Positions 1 through 5,055 of a stretch of 12,292 nucleotides of DNA are shown here, piece after piece. A program made the translations under genes and the position numbers. Numbering within the stretch: the first letter of the stretch is position 1; every line of letters starts with the position of its first letter. A model generated the notes under the pieces. It searched no databases and was not told the DNA's origin. It saw nothing but the letters and a program-made list of their open reading frames with translations. The DNA is from JAEKLB01 sp050249235 (GTDB taxonomy: Bacteria > Actinomycetota > Acidimicrobiia > Acidimicrobiales > CADCSY01), in NCBI GenBank assembly GCA_050249235.1, contig JBFWQW010000088.1, forward strand, positions 1 through 12,292. The letters run 5' to 3'.

Positions 1-266
1 GTCCGCCAGGCCTCCTCCACGAGCGGCAGGGCCCCGGGGCCGACCTCGTCGCCCACCAGGTCCTGGCGGTAGACGGTCTGGTTGGTCGTCGGTCGCACCT
101 GGCCCACCACCACGAACCCGCCGCCCCGGCGCGGGGCCAGCAGGAGCAGGTCGGCGAAGCAGAGGTCGGCGAGCGGGCCCCAGGCCCCGACCAGCCGCTG
201 GAGGTGGGCCGCGGCCGGCCCACCCAGATCGGTGCGGGCCCGGGCCAGCTCCGAGACGGTGGCCAT
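1..266 (-). CDS. pdtaS: PdtaS-like sensor histidine kinase, N-terminal fragment
   Basis: The gene runs off the left edge; 88 codons are visible, read from an ATG at 266-264. The translation starts MATVSELARARTDL, continues with HLQRLVGAWGPLADLCFADLLL, and then has a VVGQVRPTTNQTVYRQDLVG segment. This matches from its first residue the N-terminal GAF-like sensor domain of the actinobacterial kinase PdtaS (Rv3220c type: short helix, 'LLADLSFADYLMWV', 'AQCRPNTGPTV'). In that family the kinase signals to the ANTAR-domain RNA-binding regulator PdtaR. Whether the PAS and kinase domains follow cannot be seen here. The start agrees with the family's start; a G-rich stretch (GGGGG, about 7 nt upstream) is only a weak ribosome binding site. 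The gene is divergent from the cyclic-di-GMP gene at 444. Confidence 0.8.
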   Translation of the reverse strand, partial: MATVSELARARTDLGGPAAAHLQRLVGAWGPLADLCFADLLLLAPRRGGGFVVVGQVRPTTNQTVYRQDLVGDEVGPGALPLVEEAWR

Positions 267-443
267 CAGGCCCCCGCCGACCGGGACGAGCGGCGGACGA
301 CGAGGGAGCGACCGGTCACCTCGCCATCCTCCCACCCGGTCGAGCCGTCCTTCTGCTGCTCGCGACCTCGCTTGTACGCACTAAAGGCCGTGCAGGCCGA
401 CGCCGACAATCCCCCTAGCAACACTTCCCTCCTTGGAGCCGCA
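267..443. promoter_or_regulatory. Intergenic region between divergent pdtaS-like and GGDEF-EAL genes
   Basis: This is a 177-nt gap between divergent starts. A slightly AT-richer patch at 371-386 (around TTGTACGCACTAAAG) and a TAGCAA box at 416-421 are possible -10 elements for the gene at 444. Neither has a convincing -35. A ribosome binding site GGAG lies at 435-438, 5 nt before the ATG at 444. No RNA gene or strong hairpin was seen. Confidence 0.3.
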
Positions 444-2756
444 ATGTCGACACGACGTCGCCGGATCTCGACAACCCGCCTGACCACGTTCCTCCTCGTC
501 GGCGGCACCGCCGCGGTCGCGCTCCACGCCCTCGGCGTCCCGGGACCGTTCGGCGACTCGATCTTCACGACCATCGGCACGGCCGCGCTCGTGTCGTCGG
601 TGACGGGCCTGATCGCCAACAGGCCGGATCACCGCCCGGCCTGGACGATGATGTGCCTGGCCATGGTGCTCTTCCTGGTCGGTGGCGGCGTCCGCGAGGC
701 CCTCGGCACCGTCGGCAACATCACGGACACCCGCTCGCTGGTCCCGGACGTGATCTCCATGTCCGGCTACCTCGCCCTCTACCTCTCGCTGCTCGGCATC
801 GGCCGGGCCCGGCGCAAGGGCCAGGCCGGCGACTTCGAGACGGTGCTCGACGGGCTCCTCGCCGCGCTGGCCTGCCTGGTCGGGGCCTGGACGTTCCTCA
901 TCGCCCCGGCCCTGAAGCACGAAGGCTCCCCCCGCTCCGTGCAGGCCGTCCTGGCCCTCTACCCGGTGATGTCGATCCTCCTGGTCGGCATGGTGTCCCG
1001 CATCGCCTTCAGCCCCGGCGCCCGGCGGGCCCCCGCCTACTGGTACCTGATGACCGGCGCCATGTGCCTCCTGCTGGGCGACGTCATCTACATGTTCGAG
1101 GAGTCGGGCGCCTCGTCGCTCCCCTCCCGGTTCGTGGACGTGCCCTACGCCCTCGCCTTCATCGCCTTCGGCGCCACGCTCCTCCACCCCTCGATGCGCG
1201 ACCTCTCGGCCCCGGTGACGGCGGCCGAGACGGCGCCTCGCACCGGGCGGCTCACCGCGGTCGCCGCCGGCGTGTCGATCCCCGTGCTGGCCACCTTCGG
1301 CCAGTCGAAGGGCGAGGCCGTCGACCGCCTGGTCACGAGCACCATCGTCGTGGTGCTGGCCATGACCGTCAGCTTCCGCGTCTTCCGGGCCCTGCGTGAG
1401 CACGCCCACTCGGAGGCCCGCCTTGCCTACCAGGCCACCCACGACCCGCTCACCGACCTCCCGAACCGGACGCTGCTGCGGGAGCAGGTGGAGCGCAAGC
1501 TGCGCTACGCCGCCGTGGGGGGGCACGGCCACACCGTGGCCCTGGTCTTCCTCGACCTCGACCGGTTCAAGCTCGTGAACGACACCTACGGCCACTCGCT
1601 CGGCGACGACCTCCTCGTCGCGGTGGCCGGGCGCCTGCGCTCGTCGGTCCGCCCGTCCGACCTGGTGGCCCGGATCGGCGGCGACGAGTTCGTCGCCGTG
1701 CTCGACCAGGTCACCACCGAGGAGGCGCTCGACGTCGCCGAGCGGATCCGGGCCTCGTTCGAGACGTCGTTCCAGGTGCGCGAGCTCGAGATCCACTCGT
1801 CCGCCAGCCTCGGGGTCGCCTTCGCCGACGCCCACCGGGGACCGACCGACGCCGAGTCCATGATCGCCAACGCCGACACGGCCATGTACTGGGCCAAGGA
1901 CTCCGGCCGCGACGCCATCGCCGTCTTCGACGCCGACATGCACGAGCGGGTCGCCCGCCGCCTGGCGCTCGAGGCCGACCTCCACCACGCCATCGAGGCC
2001 GGTCAGCTCCGCCTCGAGTACCAGCCGGTGGTGGAGCTCCCCGGCCGGCGCCCGACCGGCGTCGAGGCCCTCCTGCGCTGGGACCACCCGACCCTCGGGC
2101 CGATCCCGCCGGTGACGTTCATCCCCGTCGCCGAGGACACCGGCACGATCGTGCCCATCGGCGCCTGGGTGATCGCCGAGGCCTGCCGCCAGCTCCGCAT
2201 CTGGCGGGAGCGCGGGCTCGTGGAGTACGTCGCCGTCAACCTGTCGGCCCGCCAGTTCCGCGATCCCAGCCTGGTGTCGACCGTGCAGGACGCCCTCACG
2301 GACAACGGCCTGCCCCCCTCGGCGCTCGTCCTGGAGCTCACCGAGTCGCTGCTCATCGAGGACCCGACCGCCGCGGCCGAGCTGCTGGCCTCGTTCCGGG
2401 ACATGGGCATCCGGGTGTCGGTCGACGACTTCGGCACCGGCTACTCGTCGCTCTCGTACCTCAAGCAGTTCCCGGTCGACTACGTGAAGATCGACCGCTC
2501 CTTCGTGGAGAACCTCCACCTCGGCGACTCGTCCGACGAGAGCCTGGTGGCCGCCATCGTCGCCATGGCCAAGGCCCTCGGCGTGCGCACGGTGGCCGAG
2601 GGCGTCGAGAACGAGGACCAGGAGCGACGGCTGGTCCAGCTCGGCTGCGACTTCGGGCAGGGCTACTACTTCAGCCGACCCATCGACGCAGCCCTGATCC
2701 CGGACCGGCTGGCGTCTCTGCAGGTCCAGCCCGACCTCGAGGTCATCCGCCTCTAG
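444..2756 (+). CDS. Membrane-bound bifunctional diguanylate cyclase/phosphodiesterase (GGDEF-EAL)
   Basis: A 770-residue cyclic-di-GMP enzyme of the inner membrane. Residues about 10-310 hold roughly 9-10 hydrophobic helices forming an integral-membrane sensor. A GGDEF domain follows (about 325-485), opening with THDPLTDLPNR, with FLDLDRFKLVND and an exact GGDEF at 412-416. An RxxD product-inhibition site (RPSD, 403-406) lies five residues upstream, the canonical spacing. The EAL domain (about 505-760) has EAL at 541-543, NLSARQF, ELTES, DDFGTGYSSL from 661, KIDRSF, EGVE at 719-722 and QGYYFSRP. All expected metal and catalytic residues are therefore present. Both activities look possible; the net direction cannot be told from sequence. 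The ATG at 444 is chosen because GGAG at 435-438 precedes it and the hydrophobic region starts soon after. An in-frame extension back to 204 is low-complexity and overlaps the divergent gene. The ligand of the membrane part is unknown. Confidence 0.93.
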   Translation: MSTRRRRISTTRLTTFLLVGGTAAVALHALGVPGPFGDSIFTTIGTAALVSSVTGLIANRPDHRPAWTMMCLAMVLFLVGGGVREALGTVGNITDTRSLVPDVISMSGYLALYLSLLGIGRARRKGQAGDFETVLDGLLAALACLVGAWTFLIAPALKHEGSPRSVQAVLALYPVMSILLVGMVSRIAFSPGARRAPAYWYLMTGAMCLLLGDVIYMFEESGASSLPSRFVDVPYALAFIAFGATLLHPSMRDLSAPVTAAETAPRTGRLTAVAAGVSIPVLATFGQSKGEAVDRLVTSTIVVVLAMTVSFRVFRALREHAHSEARLAYQATHDPLTDLPNRTLLREQVERKLRYAAVGGHGHTVALVFLDLDRFKLVNDTYGHSLGDDLLVAVAGRLRSSVRPSDLVARIGGDEFVAVLDQVTTEEALDVAERIRASFETSFQVRELEIHSSASLGVAFADAHRGPTDAESMIANADTAMYWAKDSGRDAIAVFDADMHERVARRLALEADLHHAIEAGQLRLEYQPVVELPGRRPTGVEALLRWDHPTLGPIPPVTFIPVAEDTGTIVPIGAWVIAEACRQLRIWRERGLVEYVAVNLSARQFRDPSLVSTVQDALTDNGLPPSALVLELTESLLIEDPTAAAELLASFRDMGIRVSVDDFGTGYSSLSYLKQFPVDYVKIDRSFVENLHLGDSSDESLVAAIVAMAKALGVRTVAEGVENEDQERRLVQLGCDFGQGYYFSRPIDAALIPDRLASLQVQPDLEVIRL

Positions 2757-2767
2757 CAAGGTGCAGC

Positions 2768-2781
2768 CGGGCCGGGGCCCG
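2768..2781. terminator. Short GC inverted repeat between convergent genes
   Basis: CGGGCC and GGCCCG form a perfect inverted repeat around a GG centre (in practice a 5-bp stem with a 4-nt loop). It lies in the 29-nt gap between the stops of the GGDEF-EAL gene and the GNAT gene. There is no T-tract on either side, so it is only a candidate bidirectional terminator. Confidence 0.35.
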
Positions 2782-2785
2782 CTCC

Positions 2786-3580
2786 CTACAGGGCGGCCAC
2801 CGGGAGGCCGTCGAGCCGGGTGCCGATGAGGGCCGGCAGGCGGATGGCGGCCTCGAGCCCCGACCCCCGGAACAGGAGATCGTGCAGGTCGACCCGCTCG
2901 GCCAGCAGCCGGCGGCGCCACGGGAGGATGTCGCACCACACGGGCGTGCTCAGCGGCGAGCCGAGGTAGCGCCGGGGCTCGATGCCGGCGTAGTGGAGGA
3001 ACGGCTTCTTGAACTGCCACTGGATGGTGCGCAGGACGACGACGTCGAGGACGGTGACGCAGTGGCTCACCCCTTCGAGTCGGGCCAGGGTGAAGATCCC
3101 CTGGTAGAGGCCCTGGGTCACGAGGCCGCTGGCGGCCCGGCCGCGGTACTCGGGCACGACCGCCAGCGTGGCGATGTCCCACGTCCGGTCGAGGGCCAGG
3201 CCTTGAGCGCCCCGCTCGAGCACCACGTCAGGGCGCTCGCCCCAGGTGCCCTCGATGTCGTTGAGGCTCTTGAAGCCGGCCGGCGACGGCAGGATCAGGC
3301 GCACCACCCCCACCGGCATCCGGCGGCGGTGGTCGACCAGGCAGAGAAACCGGCTGGACCCGTCGTAGGGGGCGTACTCGTCCCGTAGCAGGGCGGGGGT
3401 GTCTCCGAACGACTCGAAGAACACCGAGCGCTCGACGGCCCGGCCCAGTTCGGCGCCAGGATGGTCACCTTCGAACACGTAGAGGCCGAAGGGCTGGCCG
3501 GGCTCGGCGCCGGACTCCTCGGCGACGACGCGGTCGACGAGTGCGGCCAGCTCCGACCGGACGAGGTCGAGATCGGCCAC
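2786..3580 (-). CDS. GNAT-fold acyltransferase with LuxI/FeeM-like features
   Basis: A 264-residue protein from a GTG at 3580-3578, 10 nt after the stop of the SpeD-like gene, so the two are very probably cotranscribed. Residues 136-160 (DIATLAVVPEYRGRAASG...) are a GNAT motif A, with the R/Q-x-x-G-x-G/A-type acyl-CoA (or acyl-carrier) binding loop at YRGRAAS. The preceding half (FFESFGDTPALL at 54-65, PYDGSSRFLCLVD at 71-83, VGVVRLILPS at 90-99) follows the order seen in acyl-homoserine-lactone synthases and N-acyl amino acid synthases: an F/W-rich loop, an acidic-plus-YD segment, a strand ending in R/F, then a G-x-x-R-L strand. That resemblance is at fold level and was judged by eye. No signal peptide or membrane helix is seen. 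It could be an ordinary acetyltransferase; acceptor and donor are unknown. The partner gene suggests an amine or AdoMet-related substrate (inference). Confidence 0.75.
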   Translation of the reverse strand: MADLDLVRSELAALVDRVVAEESGAEPGQPFGLYVFEGDHPGAELGRAVERSVFFESFGDTPALLRDEYAPYDGSSRFLCLVDHRRRMPVGVVRLILPSPAGFKSLNDIEGTWGERPDVVLERGAQGLALDRTWDIATLAVVPEYRGRAASGLVTQGLYQGIFTLARLEGVSHCVTVLDVVVLRTIQWQFKKPFLHYAGIEPRRYLGSPLSTPVWCDILPWRRRLLAERVDLHDLLFRGSGLEAAIRLPALIGTRLDGLPVAAL

Positions 3581-3590
3581 CGCTGCCGGC

Positions 3591-3971
3591 TCAGAAGGGC
3601 CGGGCGACGATCTGGTCGGCGTCGAAGAACTTCTCGGTGAACCGGATGGCCGCCGCGTCCTCGAACGCCTTGCACGTGTAGATGTCGACGCTGAAGAAGA
3701 TCAGCGGCTGCTCCCACGCGTAGAAGTGGGCGCCGGAGGTCTCCCAGTGGATCCACCCGGCCCAGCCGTAGCGGTCGGAGCGGTGGGTCACGGGCTCGAT
3801 GAGCCTCGTCATCCCGGTCACGCACGACAGCTCGCTGAGGTAGCGCTTGATGGAGGGTTCGTCGATCGGGCGTGGGCAGGTGCCCTCGATCACGAGGCGC
3901 TGGCGCAGGATCGCCGGCGCGAGATCGGTGAGCAGCGGGGCATGTTCGATGCGCACCGAGGCGGCGTTCAC
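3591..3971 (-). CDS. SpeD-family (AdoMet decarboxylase-like) protein with altered processing motif
   Basis: A 126-residue protein, read from a GTG at 3971-3969. It has the SpeD layout: a strand RLVIEGTCPRPIDEPS (25-40), a helix, RYGWAGWIHWETSGAHFYAW (68-86) and FSVDIYTCKAFEDA (93-106), ending in a FTEKFFDADQIVARPF tail. Class 1 bacterial SpeD enzymes self-cleave before the serine of an ESH motif to make a pyruvoyl cofactor. Aligned without gaps over 18 residues up to the conserved Trp86, Ser79 falls on that serine. Its neighbours are Thr78 instead of Glu and Gly80 instead of His, and Tyr84 replaces the second conserved His. The family's catalytic Cys is kept (Cys100, with one inserted residue before it). 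It may therefore decarboxylate another substrate, be regulatory, or be inactive. No other in-frame ATG/GTG lies close upstream, and no strong ribosome binding site is visible. It is the first gene of the pair with the GNAT gene. Confidence 0.75.
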   Translation of the reverse strand: MNAASVRIEHAPLLTDLAPAILRQRLVIEGTCPRPIDEPSIKRYLSELSCVTGMTRLIEPVTHRSDRYGWAGWIHWETSGAHFYAWEQPLIFFSVDIYTCKAFEDAAAIRFTEKFFDADQIVARPF

Positions 3972-4147
3972 GGTCGGGAACGTACGGGTGGGAACGAGCC
4001 CGCCGAAAGGCAGCGGGAGCCGTTTGACTCGAACGGGCCATCATTTCGCTACCTTTCGACAGCGAATATCCCGATTTGATCTGGGAGGATCCCGAAGTTC
4101 GCGGGGAGGAAGTGAGGCGGGTTACCAGGGGGACTCGTGTTGCTGGT

Positions 4148-4175
4148 GTGATCCGTGATCCCGGATCGCGATCGG
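4148..4175. repeat. Four near-heptad GATC-centred repeats
   Basis: GTGATCC is repeated directly (4148-4154, 4155-4161) and followed by CGGATCG and CGATCGG, so GATC recurs at 4150, 4157, 4164 and 4170. GATCC-C-GGATC (4157-4167) is an odd palindrome. It lies about 55-80 nt upstream of the bL37-like start. Function is unknown. Confidence 0.5.
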
Positions 4176-4213
4176 GAGGCGGCCTCGGTGCTGGTCGGCG
4201 GGATCGAAGGCGG

Positions 4214-4219
4214 TAGCCT
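4214..4219 (+). promoter_or_regulatory. Putative -10 box for the bL37-like gene (leaderless)
   Basis: TAGCCT ends 9 nt before the ATG at 4229 and there is no ribosome binding site in between. This fits a leaderless transcript starting at or near the ATG. The same arrangement recurs at four other starts in the window. Confidence 0.5.
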
Positions 4220-4228
4220 GCCGGCCCG

Positions 4229-4312
4229 ATGTCCAAGAAGACGACCAAGCGCAAGATGAAGGCCCGCACCTCGAAGGCCAACCACGGCACCAAGCCGAAC
4301 GCCGGCCGCTAG
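4229..4312 (+). CDS. bL37-like small ribosomal protein (27 residues)
   Basis: ATG to TAG, 28 codons including the stop. The product begins MSKKTTKRKMKARTS, contains KANHGTKPN and ends in AGR. It is strongly basic, and its ANHGxxPN end matches the actinobacterial mini-protein seen in the large subunit of the mycobacterial ribosome (bL37, about 24 residues, with an 'ANHGKRPN' end). From that match I infer a role as a 50S subunit component embedded in 23S rRNA. The gene is preceded by a leaderless-type TAGCCT box and followed by a weak GC hairpin. It is short enough to be missed by ordinary gene callers. The identification rests on the short motif, the length and the charge; the family match is recalled, not searched. 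Confidence 0.8.
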   Translation: MSKKTTKRKMKARTSKANHGTKPNAGR

Positions 4313-4313
4313 G

Positions 4314-4334
4314 CCGCCGCTCCGCTGACGGCGG
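4314..4334 (+). terminator. Weak GC hairpin after the bL37-like gene
   Basis: CCGCCG (4314-4319) and CGGCGG (4329-4334) can pair across a 9-nt loop directly after the TAG at 4310-4312. There is no T-tract. The stem is short and the region is GC-biased, so this is a candidate only. Confidence 0.3.
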
Positions 4335-4373
4335 GCCCGGCTCCGTCCGCCGTCCCCGTCGCGGTCCTGCCGA

Positions 4374-4379
4374 TACCCT
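4374..4379 (+). promoter_or_regulatory. Putative -10 box for the 202-residue protein gene
   Basis: TACCCT ends 10 nt before the ATG at 4390. The intervening CCGCGGCACC has no ribosome binding site, again suggesting a leaderless or near-leaderless start. Confidence 0.4.
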
Positions 4380-4389
4380 CCGCGGCACC

Positions 4390-4998
4390 ATGCTCGACCA
4401 CGTCTTCACCGACGCCATCGGTGCGCTGCGCGACGCGATGGAGAACGCGTTCCTCGAGCGCCAGGCCTTCGAGGAGCGCTTCCAGGTGGACGTGCTCCTC
4501 GGCGACGTGACCTGGGAGACGAGCTACGGGCTGCCCGGTGAGGGCCAGCCCCCCCGGGTCCGGGCCGACCTCACCCTCGACTGGCCGACGTGGGCGCAGA
4601 CGTCGTACCGGAACTGGTACATCGGGGAGCCCTTCCACGAGCCTCCCGAGATCCTCGTCGAGGTGACCCTACGCCTCCAGCGGCTGGCCCAGCGCCCCGA
4701 CCCCGGTCCGGTGCTGGCCGTGCTGCCCGAGGCCAGCCCGGTGATCGGCAACGAGCAGCTCGAGCGGTCGACGCCGACGGTCGAGCAGCTCTACGGCCCC
4801 GACCTCGAGAGCGGCGAGTTCGCCATCGAGGTGTCCTACGAGGGCGTCATCCCCCTCGACGAGCAGGTGCTCGCCGACGGCTCGATGCTCGACGAGCAGT
4901 TCAAGAGCATCGGGGGGTGGGTGGCTTCGACGCTGGTCCGCCTCGGCGACCTCCAGTTCGAGTTCCTCCCCCCCGAGACCGACGACGAGGACGCCTAG
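4390..4998 (+). CDS. Acidic conserved-looking hypothetical protein
   Basis: A 202-residue protein that I do not recognise. It is acidic, ends in PPETDDEDA, and has no signal peptide or membrane helix. Residues 1-60 start with an amphipathic helix (DAIGALRDAMENAFLERQAFEERF), followed by alternating strands (VDVLLGDVTWETSY, VRADLTLDWPTWAQTSYRNWYIG). A Pro-rich segment EPFHEPPEILVEVTLRLQRL follows near residue 80. The C-terminal half has EFAIEVSYEGVIPLDEQVL and a helix EQFKSIGGWVASTLVRLGDLQF. The composition and third-position GC bias are those of a real gene, and a promoter-like TACCCT box lies just upstream. It sits between the bL37-like gene and a strong terminator hairpin, so it is probably transcribed alone or by read-through from the ribosomal gene. 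Function unknown. Confidence 0.8.
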   Translation: MLDHVFTDAIGALRDAMENAFLERQAFEERFQVDVLLGDVTWETSYGLPGEGQPPRVRADLTLDWPTWAQTSYRNWYIGEPFHEPPEILVEVTLRLQRLAQRPDPGPVLAVLPEASPVIGNEQLERSTPTVEQLYGPDLESGEFAIEVSYEGVIPLDEQVLADGSMLDEQFKSIGGWVASTLVRLGDLQFEFLPPETDDEDA

Positions 4999-5008
4999 CG
5001 CCCGTTCA

Positions 5009-5047
5009 TCGTCGACTGAGCGGGAACAACCCCTGCTCGGTCGACGA
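5009..5047. terminator. Strong bidirectional terminator hairpin between convergent genes
   Basis: TCGTCGACTGAGC (5009-5021) pairs with GCTCGGTCGACGA (5035-5047): 13 bp with a single G-T wobble. The 13-nt loop contains GGG and CCC that can extend the stem. It is centred in the 57-nt gap between two convergent genes. It lacks a T-tract, as is common in actinobacteria. Confidence 0.75.
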
Positions 5048-5055
5048 GGTCGGGA

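Larger units (their letters stand above)
3972..4228. promoter_or_regulatory. AT-richer intergenic regulatory region upstream of the SpeD-like/GNAT pair and of the bL37-like gene
   Basis: A 257-nt gap between divergent genes, and the longest non-coding stretch in the window. Positions 4021-4081 are markedly less GC-rich than the surroundings. They hold several promoter-like boxes (TTGACT at 4024-4029 on plus; TATTCG, complement of 4063-4068, on minus) but no well-spaced pair. A 12-bp motif CGAAAGG(C/T)AGCG occurs on plus at 4004-4015 and on minus at 4058-4047, giving an inverted pair 31 nt apart. TTCGCT (4045-4050) and AGCGAA (4061-4066) form a further 6-bp inverted repeat with a 10-nt centre. 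Nearer the bL37-like gene is a GATC-rich patch (4148-4175). No convincing gene was found inside. Confidence 0.45.

Noticed and set aside
204..443. N-terminal extension of the GGDEF-EAL protein to an ATG at 204
   Set aside because: The extension overlaps the divergent PdtaS-like gene, is disordered in composition, and the ATG at 444 has a GGAG ribosome binding site.
381..3182. A 933-codon open frame on the minus strand overlapping the GGDEF-EAL gene
   Set aside because: It is an antisense shadow. The translation is low-complexity (Arg/Gly/His/Val/Glu-rich) with no family motif, while the plus frame has full catalytic motifs.
4083..4132. G-runs that might form a G-quadruplex
   Set aside because: The runs are separated by loops too long and uneven for a convincing structure, and G-runs are expected at this base composition.
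4112..4216. A 34-codon Arg-rich GTG frame upstream of the bL37-like gene (possible leader peptide)
   Set aside because: The GGGGAGGA stretch is too close to the GTG to act as a normal ribosome binding site. The product has no recognisable pattern and its stop falls inside the -10-like box.
3295..4293. A 332-codon minus-strand frame spanning the SpeD-like gene and its upstream region
   Set aside because: It is out of frame with both real genes, Arg/Pro/Ser-rich, and runs through the AT-richer intergenic region without motifs.
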